Notes under the pieces: model-generated | What the model saw: only the letters and a program-made list of their open reading frames with translations | Databases searched by the model: none | What the model was told of the DNA's origin: nothing | Assembly (NCBI GenBank): GCA_016711345.1 | Contig: JADJTD010000001.1 | Span: 124,001-188,000 of the forward strand | Source: Chloracidobacterium sp. | Lineage (GTDB): Bacteria; Acidobacteriota; Blastocatellia; Pyrinomonadales; Pyrinomonadaceae | Direction of reading: 5' to 3' | Length of the DNA stretch: 64,000 nt | Made by a program: the position numbers and the translations under genes | Shown here: positions 57,566 to 64,000 of the stretch, piece after piece | How the letters are laid out: every line of letters starts with the position of its first letter | Position numbering within the stretch: position 1 is the first letter of the stretch

Positions 57566-60148
57566 ATGGACCAGAGCTTTTCGAAAGGGTGTTTACTTGG
57601 ATTAGCACTAGCAAGCCGGTCAATATTCACCGGCTTGCTACTTTTACTTCTCGCGGCCCTTGGAATCCAAGGTCAATCAAATGCCCTTTCGCCTTTACGA
57701 ATTTTCTTCAACAACGGACAATTCGACGAGGTAGTGAGCCAAGCCCCTGAAGCTCTTCTGAAAGCACGCAAGAACGGAACAGTGGCGACCTCTTCCGAAA
57801 TTAACGTAGTTTATGCTCTGGCCCTGATGCGGCTGGAGAGGTATGAAGTGGCGGCGACGGTTCTCGAAGAAGCCTTGGCAGACGCTGAAATCTCAAGACA
57901 GCCTCGCAGAATTGCGGCAGCGTATCTGGCTAAGGCCACGCATTTCCGTACCCAGCGGGACTTTCCATCTGCGATAAAGTCCGCCCGCAGCGCGATCGTA
58001 GCTGCTCCTTCAGATCCGCAAATCAAGGTCGAATATCATCTCGCCATCGGCCGGATAATGTACTCGTCCGGGTACGACGTGGCTGCGATCATCTGGCTTG
58101 AAAAAGCCGAGAAACTGGCTAGCGGCCTCCCTATATCCGCGCACCTCGATGTCCTTGGACATTTAAGCCTCGCGTGGGCATCGAAATTCAATTATGCAAG
58201 AGCGATAGAGTACGGAGAAAGACTGGTCAAGATCAGCGAGAAAACCGAATTCAAATTCCGTCACCGCCTCGCACTCTACGAGTTCGGAGGGCTTCTAAGT
58301 GCAGTGGCTCAGGAGCGAAGAGCAAAGCAAATGCGTGAAACTGGCCTGAGACTCGCGTTAGCAGCCAACGACGAATATCAGAGTTGTCTCTTTCTCACTT
58401 CGCTTATACTCACTTCCCTATACGACGGTGACGTAAAGAGCGCCGAAAAGCATCTCACTACACTTGACCGCGTTGATCGGAAAAAAAGATTTCAATTTGA
58501 ATCGATCCTGGGAAAGGCGGTTATCGCCGGCCTACAAGGACGAACTGAGGTGTCCGAGCAAGGTTTCAAGGAACTCGAAACGCTGAAGGCTCATTCCGAG
58601 TACATTGTTCCGCACTGGAAGGCAATCCTCGCCGAAAGAAGGAAAGACTGGGCCGGATTGATCAAACAAATGAAGGTCCTAGAGGAGATCACCGAGGAAG
58701 GTAACTTTCGTGAGGATCTGCCGGGCGTTTACTTTAGTCTAGCCAAGGGATACTGGCAATTAAAAGAACAGGAAGTGGCTATTGAGTACGCAAAGCGCTC
58801 AGCAGCGATCATCGAAAGTGATCGACCGACAGAAGACACCATGTTGTCGTTGTCGATGCTGGAGACTTACCATTCCGTTTACAGGTTGATGGCAGAAATA
58901 GAAGATAGCAGAGACCACGCAACTGCCGCTTTAGAACTTGCCGATTACTCGAAGGCTCGTGTGCTTCGTGATCGCATCGAGAATTCGGCTCTTCGACGTA
59001 AAGCCGATCTGGATATCGAGATCCGCAAACTTGTGGAGGTTCTCTCAACTCAATTAGTTGATGGCGGGAACGTGCGAGAGGAATTGGCGGGTATTGAGAA
59101 ATCCGTAGCTCTTTCTTTACCTCAAACCGCAACTAAACGAAAACTCGATCGGGATTTGCTCAACAATAAGAATCTACTTCATGACACCGCGATTGTCTCA
59201 TACTTTTTCAATCCCGGTGGCCAGTTGCGAGCGTATGTAATCGAGGACCGAAAACCAGTCCGCTCGGTCGAATTGTCGCTTTCAGAGAGGGAGGCTGGTC
59301 TGATTGCACAATCCATCCGCACAAAGATTCGCGATAGGATCTTCTTCAAGAATGACGGAAAAGAAATCTATGACAAACTTCTTGCTCCATTGTCGCTGAA
59401 TGCGAACCATATCGTGATCGTACCGGACAAAGTCTTGTGGAAGATTCCGTTCCATGCATTAAGCCATGATGGTGAATCTTATCTGATCGAAGATCGAACC
59501 GTAACCTACTCTCCGTCTGTGTCAATGCTTCTGAACGAACTTCGGCAGCCGGCTCCAATCCGAAAAACCGTTCAGGTTTTTGCTAATGATTCATTTGAAG
59601 ACCGTCATTTGGTATACGTTAATCGCGAAGCCACGAAAGTCGCAGGCATTTTCGGCTCGAAGCCTTTTTTCGGTGCGACACGAAAGCAGTTCCTTGGCTC
59701 TGCCGGTGACTCCGACATTTTACACTTCTCGATGCACGCACAACTCAACCCGGATGAACCGCTGGAGTCTTTTTTAGCGTTTAAGGCGAACGGCAAGGAT
59801 CCGGGGCGTATCACCGTGCAAGACCTTCTAAGCATTCGTCTCAAAAAGCAGAACCTCACGTTTCTCGCCTCGTGCGAAACGAGCAATGTGCTTAACGGTG
59901 AAGGACTCGTAAGTATCGCATGGGCGCTTCTGGGATCGGGAAGTTCGTCGGTGATATCTGCACAGTGGGAGGCGAACGACCGGTCAACTGAGCTGTTTAC
60001 CCAAAAATTCTACGAGCATTATCGTGAGGGGAGTTCGACAGCGAAGGCTTTACAGGCTGCATCTTTATCAATGATCCAAAACAAATCAGCTGGATCGCAC
60101 GAGCCTTATTTCTGGGCGGCTTTCTTTCTTCTAGGCGACTATCGCTAA
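57566..60148 (+). CDS. TPR-CHAT caspase-like protease
   Basis: An 860-residue protein with a membrane-type segment near the N-terminus (GLLLLLLAALGIQGQS), about 12 TPR-like helix pairs (about 50-450) and a C-terminal CHAT domain (about 570-860). The CHAT dyad is His724 in DILHFSMHAQ and Cys770 in LASCETSN, with the RALYxxL-type end region ALLGSGSSSVISAQWEANDR. CHAT proteases are caspase relatives that cleave partner proteins in response to signals. Encoded directly after a Cys-rich peptide and with an ECF/anti-sigma pair, it may respond to envelope signals (inference). Confidence 0.85.
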   Translation: MDQSFSKGCLLGLALASRSIFTGLLLLLLAALGIQGQSNALSPLRIFFNNGQFDEVVSQAPEALLKARKNGTVATSSEINVVYALALMRLERYEVAATVLEEALADAEISRQPRRIAAAYLAKATHFRTQRDFPSAIKSARSAIVAAPSDPQIKVEYHLAIGRIMYSSGYDVAAIIWLEKAEKLASGLPISAHLDVLGHLSLAWASKFNYARAIEYGERLVKISEKTEFKFRHRLALYEFGGLLSAVAQERRAKQMRETGLRLALAANDEYQSCLFLTSLILTSLYDGDVKSAEKHLTTLDRVDRKKRFQFESILGKAVIAGLQGRTEVSEQGFKELETLKAHSEYIVPHWKAILAERRKDWAGLIKQMKVLEEITEEGNFREDLPGVYFSLAKGYWQLKEQEVAIEYAKRSAAIIESDRPTEDTMLSLSMLETYHSVYRLMAEIEDSRDHATAALELADYSKARVLRDRIENSALRRKADLDIEIRKLVEVLSTQLVDGGNVREELAGIEKSVALSLPQTATKRKLDRDLLNNKNLLHDTAIVSYFFNPGGQLRAYVIEDRKPVRSVELSLSEREAGLIAQSIRTKIRDRIFFKNDGKEIYDKLLAPLSLNANHIVIVPDKVLWKIPFHALSHDGESYLIEDRTVTYSPSVSMLLNELRQPAPIRKTVQVFANDSFEDRHLVYVNREATKVAGIFGSKPFFGATRKQFLGSAGDSDILHFSMHAQLNPDEPLESFLAFKANGKDPGRITVQDLLSIRLKKQNLTFLASCETSNVLNGEGLVSIAWALLGSGSSSVISAQWEANDRSTELFTQKFYEHYREGSSTAKALQAASLSMIQNKSAGSHEPYFWAAFFLLGDYR

Positions 60149-60469
60149 CGGTGTGACGCAGGGGACACTCAAGCGCTCAAACGCATCAGAAAGCGGCCGT
60201 TTCGGTGACACAGAATAAATCATCAGGCGTTCATCAACCCTTCCACTGGGCATCGTCTAGTTTCTGGTTGTTTCTAATTGTTTCCGATAGTTCACTCCAG
60301 ACGCCTCCCATCTTTTTGAAAGATTTCTGACCTTCGGACAACGACCTGCTCGGAATTGGAACATCTAGGCACACCACCTTGCGACATCTTCCGTTGTTTA
60401 ACTTCTTTGTTTGCATTACCATAGCAGATAAACTCCGATCGGCTAAATCGTTATTCAAAAAACTCGCAC
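60149..60469. other. Intergenic region before the helicase gene
   Basis: No certain gene is seen in the 321 bases between the CHAT stop and the helicase start. One candidate minus-strand frame (60234-60416) is listed on its own. The helicase promoter must be in this region; no clear -35/-10 stands out. Confidence 0.4.
60234..60416 (-). CDS. Possible small protein on the minus strand
   Basis: From the ATG at 60416 the frame encodes 60 residues (MQTKKLNNGRCRKVVCLDVP, then KKMGGVWSELSETIRNN), which reads like a small soluble protein. It has no match I recognise. It is the only sensible frame in the gap ahead of the helicase gene and could be a leftover or regulator, but chance is not excluded. 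Confidence 0.3.
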   Translation of the reverse strand: MQTKKLNNGRCRKVVCLDVPIPSRSLSEGQKSFKKMGGVWSELSETIRNNQKLDDAQWKG

Positions 60470-63400
60470 ATGGAAATTATTGATAATATTAATCAACTTC
60501 TCGGTGAAAACCTTAAGCAAACGATCAAACCGGGATCAAAATTGAAAATTGCTGCGTCATGCTTCTCGATATACGCCTTTGAAGCATTAAGAAAGGAACT
60601 TGAAACGGTTGATTCGGTGGAATTTGTCTTCACGTCACCAACCTTTGTTCCCGATGAAGTTACAGACAAGATTAGAAAAGAGCGACGAGAATTTCACATT
60701 CCAAAACTTGAACGAGAACGCGACTTCTATGGCAGCGAGTTTGAAATTCAACTCAAAAATAAACTAACTCAGCGGGCAATTGCCAAAGAATGTGCTGATT
60801 GGATACGTCGAAAAGCTAAATTTCGGTCGAATCGGAGCAAGGCAGCAATGCAGCAGTTCGCGTGTGTGGTAGACGGCGAATCTGAAGCTGTTTATATGCC
60901 ACTTCACGGATTCACGGCGGTCGATCTCGGTTACGAGCAAGGCAACGCGGTATCGAACATCGTGAATAAATTTGATGAGTCTTTGTACACGAATACCTAT
61001 CTGAGTCTCTTTGACCAGATTTGGAACGACACGGACAAACTCGAAGACGTCACCTCTAGGCTTCGCGAACATATCGCCTCGGTCTATAAGGAAAACTCGC
61101 CGGAACGAATCTATTTCCTGATGCTTTTTAATATCTTCAATGAGTTTCTTGAAGATTTGAACGAAGATGTTTTGCCAAACGATCTGACGGGTTATCAGGA
61201 CAGCTTGGTTTGGAACAAGTTATTTAATTTCCAAAAAGATGCGGCGACCGGGATCATAAACAAGCTCGAAACCTTTAGCGGCTGTATCTTAGCAGACAGC
61301 GTTGGTCTTGGTAAAACGTTCTCGGCCCTCGCTGTTGTCAAATACTACGAGCTTCGCAATCGATCCGTATTGGTTCTATGCCCAAAAAAACTCGCGGAAA
61401 ACTGGACGAATTATAAAGGCAATTTAACGACCAACATTTTTGCCAAAGATCGGTTCAACTACGATGTTCTTTGTCACACGGATTTACAGCGCACAAGCGG
61501 CTATTCGCTGGGCTTGCCGTTAAACAAGATCAATTGGGGAAACTACGATCTAGTCGTCATTGATGAGTCGCACAATTTTCGGACAAACGAAGCATTCAAG
61601 GAGCGAGAAACTCGGTACCAAAAATTGATGAATTCGGTCATCAAGCAGGGTGTCAAGACCAAGGTTCTCATGCTGTCGGCGACCCCGGTAAATAATAGGT
61701 TTGCTGATCTGCGCAATCAGCTCGCTTTGGCTTACGAAGGCGAATCCGAGAACCTTAGCCGAAATCTGAAAACGGAACGGAGTGTCGAGGAAATATTTCG
61801 CCGTGCCCAGTCGGCGTTCAACGTATGGTCAAAACTCCCGCCTGAGGAACGAACGCCTGAGGCCATAATGAAATCGCTGGATTTCGATTTTTTTGAACTG
61901 CTCGACAGCGTGACCATCGCGAGGTCGCGTAAGCATATTGAGAAATATTACGACACCAGCGACATTGGCAGCTTTCCCGAACGCCGACACCCCATATCAC
62001 ATCACTGTCCGTTGACGAGTCGGGATGACGTTATCGGTTTCAACGAGATATTCGGCCAGCTTACACTGATGAAGCTCGCGGTGTATGCTCCGATTCTTTA
62101 CATTCTCGATAGTCGGCTCGCGAAATACGAGGCAATGTACGACACCGAAGTCCACGAGGGGAAGAGCAAATTTAGACAGGCGGATCGAGAAAAGAGTCTT
62201 CAGGCACTGATGACGATCAATCTGCTCAAGCGGCTCGAAAGCTCAGTCGAGGCGTTTCGTTTGACCTTGAAAAAGCTCAAGGCAAACCATCTTCGCACAC
62301 TTGGTCAAATCGAGGCCTTTCAACAAGGCGGCAAGGACTTGAGCATCACTGATGTCTCGATGGCTTATGAAGATGCCGAACCTGAGGACGACGATTTCCC
62401 AGACGCCGAAGACGAAGAAATGCAAATCGGCGGCAAGGTTCAAATCAGTCTTTCCGATATGGATCTTCCGCGTTGGGAGCATGACCTAAAGGCAGACCTC
62501 GACATAATCGAATATCTGATCGAGGAAATGGAAAAGGTCTCACCCAGCGACGATTCAAAGCTCCAGCACCTGAAAGTTGAACTTGAGAGTAAACTGACCT
62601 CGCCGATCAATCCAGGAAACAAAAAGGTTCTGCTTTTTACCGCCTTTGCAGATACGGCAAATTATCTCTACGAGCATGTTGCGAGCCATTTTCTTATTAA
62701 GCACGGCCTGCACACGGCTAAGGTCACCGGCGGGGATAGCCCAAAATCCACGCTCGAAAAGCATTACGATTTCCAGTCGATTCTCACGCTGTTCTCACCG
62801 CGGTCAAAAGAGAGGGCGGCTATCTTACCTGGCGAACCGCGTGAGATTGATTTTCTTATCGGCACGGATTGTATTTCGGAAGGGCAAAATCTTCAGGACT
62901 GCGATTATCTAATCAATTACGACATACATTGGAATCCGGTGCGGATCATTCAGCGCTTTGGACGCATTGATCGAATCGGTTCGCAGAACGAGAGTATCCA
63001 GTTAGTGAATTACTGGCCTGATATTACGCTTGACGAATATATCAACCTCAAAGAGCGTGTCGAAAACCGGATGGTCATCGCGGACGTGACCGCAACCGGT
63101 GACGACAACCCATTGAGCGCCAAAGCAAACGATCTTTCGTATCGAAAAGAACAGCTTCGGCGACTTCAGGAAGAGGTCATCGAGATGGAGGATCTCAAAA
63201 CTGGGGTTTCCATTACAGATCTCGGCCTTAATGATTTCCGTATGGATCTGCTCAACTACGTGAAGGTAAATTCCGACCTTGGGGGCCTGCCGAATGGATT
63301 GCATGCAGTCGTTCCGCCAAATGACAACGGCTTAAATCCAGGTGCTATTTTTGCCCTTCGCAATCGTAATCAGGGTGTTCGGATCGCCCTTCATAATCGC

Positions 63401-63745
63401 CTGCATCCGTATTATCTGGTCTACGTCGGAAACGACGGCGAAGTGATAACCGACCACACGGAAGTTAAACGCCTTCTCGATATGGTTCGCAATGCTTGTT
63501 CAGGCAAAAAGGAACCGATTGCCGACGTTTGTAAGATATTCAATCAGGCAACCGATGACGGGCGCAATATGGAGCCATATTCCGAGTTGCTGGGCAAGGC
63601 CATCAACTCCATCATCGATATAAAAGAAGATAGCGACCTCGATAGCTTGTTTACTGTAGGCAAAACGACGGCTCTCGTAGAAACCGTGTCGGGCCTTGAC
63701 GATTTTGAGCTTATCGCGTTTGTCGTTGTTCAAAAGGAGGGGTAG
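60470..63745 (+). CDS. SF2 helicase with PLD-like N-terminus, restriction-type locus
   Basis: A 1091-residue protein. The first 190 residues have a PLD-like layout (LKIAASCFSIYAFEALRKEL). The helicase core has Walker A VGLGKT (about 278-283), DESH (364-367), SATPVNNRF and a QRFGRIDRIGSQN motif VI near 825. A charged middle insert (VSMAYEDAEPEDDDFPDAED) is notable. Such helicases are encoded beside a DUF4391 protein, a type III-like methyltransferase and a restriction subunit, so this is probably the first gene of such a locus. DNA translocation or cleavage control is inference. Confidence 0.82.
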   Translation: MEIIDNINQLLGENLKQTIKPGSKLKIAASCFSIYAFEALRKELETVDSVEFVFTSPTFVPDEVTDKIRKERREFHIPKLERERDFYGSEFEIQLKNKLTQRAIAKECADWIRRKAKFRSNRSKAAMQQFACVVDGESEAVYMPLHGFTAVDLGYEQGNAVSNIVNKFDESLYTNTYLSLFDQIWNDTDKLEDVTSRLREHIASVYKENSPERIYFLMLFNIFNEFLEDLNEDVLPNDLTGYQDSLVWNKLFNFQKDAATGIINKLETFSGCILADSVGLGKTFSALAVVKYYELRNRSVLVLCPKKLAENWTNYKGNLTTNIFAKDRFNYDVLCHTDLQRTSGYSLGLPLNKINWGNYDLVVIDESHNFRTNEAFKERETRYQKLMNSVIKQGVKTKVLMLSATPVNNRFADLRNQLALAYEGESENLSRNLKTERSVEEIFRRAQSAFNVWSKLPPEERTPEAIMKSLDFDFFELLDSVTIARSRKHIEKYYDTSDIGSFPERRHPISHHCPLTSRDDVIGFNEIFGQLTLMKLAVYAPILYILDSRLAKYEAMYDTEVHEGKSKFRQADREKSLQALMTINLLKRLESSVEAFRLTLKKLKANHLRTLGQIEAFQQGGKDLSITDVSMAYEDAEPEDDDFPDAEDEEMQIGGKVQISLSDMDLPRWEHDLKADLDIIEYLIEEMEKVSPSDDSKLQHLKVELESKLTSPINPGNKKVLLFTAFADTANYLYEHVASHFLIKHGLHTAKVTGGDSPKSTLEKHYDFQSILTLFSPRSKERAAILPGEPREIDFLIGTDCISEGQNLQDCDYLINYDIHWNPVRIIQRFGRIDRIGSQNESIQLVNYWPDITLDEYINLKERVENRMVIADVTATGDDNPLSAKANDLSYRKEQLRRLQEEVIEMEDLKTGVSITDLGLNDFRMDLLNYVKVNSDLGGLPNGLHAVVPPNDNGLNPGAIFALRNRNQGVRIALHNRLHPYYLVYVGNDGEVITDHTEVKRLLDMVRNACSGKKEPIADVCKIFNQATDDGRNMEPYSELLGKAINSIIDIKEDSDLDSLFTVGKTTALVETVSGLDDFELIAFVVVQKEG

Positions 63746-63749
63746 CTGA

Positions 63750-64000
63750 ATGTTATTCTCCTATCCCCAACAATCAGAGTTCGGACGCGTTGTCCCGAAG
63801 AGTAAAATCTACGAACACGCGCGGCCTTCAGCGGCGTTGCGTGATAAATTTGTAAAGCAGATAGACAAGATAGTCTGGCAATACAAGCTGTCGCCCGAAA
63901 CGGTCAATCTCCGAGCAAAAAAGGATGTTCCCGAGATCGAGATTTTCTCGATTACGCTAAGAACCCCGGAGGTTCGGGAAGAGGTCTTACGTTGCATCGA
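63750..64000 (+). CDS. DUF4391 family protein, partial at window edge
   Basis: An ATG at 63750, with AGGAGG a few bases upstream, begins a frame that is open to the window end (about 83 codons). The translated start (MLFSYPQQSEFGRVVPKSKI, then KQIDKIVWQYKLSPETVNL) matches DUF4391, a protein found between SNF2-like helicases and type III-like methyltransferases. It supports the reading of a restriction-type locus that continues beyond the window. The function of DUF4391 is unknown. Confidence 0.75.
   Translation, partial: MLFSYPQQSEFGRVVPKSKIYEHARPSAALRDKFVKQIDKIVWQYKLSPETVNLRAKKDVPEIEIFSITLRTPEVREEVLRCI

Noticed and set aside
1..64000. CRISPR arrays, rRNA and tRNA genes, insertion sequences with transposase
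   Set aside because: No repeat-spacer pattern, rRNA stretch, clover-leaf gene or transposase with DDE motif was recognised anywhere.

Overview
The window looks like one long stretch of accessory DNA, most likely a conjugative element (integrated element or plasmid; no integrase, attachment site or replication origin could be identified), from a Gram-negative bacterium with an outer membrane. Moderate GC, the TPR-CHAT/sigma-factor operon, the YtkA/CzcC-type metal module and pilin-like small membrane proteins suggest an Acidobacteriota lineage such as Blastocatellia. This placement is inference from gene style, not a database result.

Layout. 1-3354 (minus): a metal-efflux type operon (two YtkA-like proteins, a CzcC/TolC-like outer-membrane protein, a lipoprotein). 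3650-14579 (minus): a cassette of NrdG-like radical SAM protein, DUF2997, DUF1257, Ycf46-like AAA ATPase, a possible annealing protein, a coiled-coil protein and DUF2958. It runs directly into a complete ubiquitin-like set of the PRTRC type: E1/ThiF, JAB peptidase, E2-like protein, ubiquitin-like protein and three companions. A sigma-54-type activator lies upstream. 14755-20256 (minus): strawberry-notch helicase, N6-adenine methyltransferase and TOPRIM/primase-like protein. 20547-23749: two VOC-domain genes, then a mercury operon on the minus strand (Fe-S protein, MerT-MerP fusion, MerR first in its own operon). 23843-39579: a type IV secretion system in two divergent operons, VirB2-VirB3-VirB4-VirB5/TrbJ-VirB6 (minus) and VirB1-VirB8-VirB9-VirB10-AAA-unknown-VirD4 (plus). 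The VirD4 gene carries a one-base frameshift and a MoxR-like AAA gene sits where VirB11 might be expected. 39636-41242: AbiE toxin-antitoxin pair. 41284-47378: relaxase and accessory genes around a likely oriT/operator region. 47390-51930: RNase H, two single-strand-binding proteins and proteins of unknown function.

51931-53680 is a decayed region with two direct copies of a Fis-type regulator remnant. 53680-60148 (plus) is a tightly coupled five-gene operon: ECF sigma factor, anti-sigma factor, S9 peptidase, tiny secreted Cys-rich protein and TPR-CHAT protease. 60470-64000 starts a restriction-like locus (PLD-helicase, DUF4391) that runs out of the window.

The parts fit a self-transmissible element: T4SS, coupling protein and relaxase move it, SSBs, primase, helicase and methyltransferase maintain it, and AbiE, mercury and metal genes are cargo. 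The most intriguing parts are the ubiquitin-like conjugation cassette joined to the Ycf46/DUF1257/DUF2997/radical-SAM cassette, and the sigma/anti-sigma/peptidase/Cys-peptide/CHAT operon.
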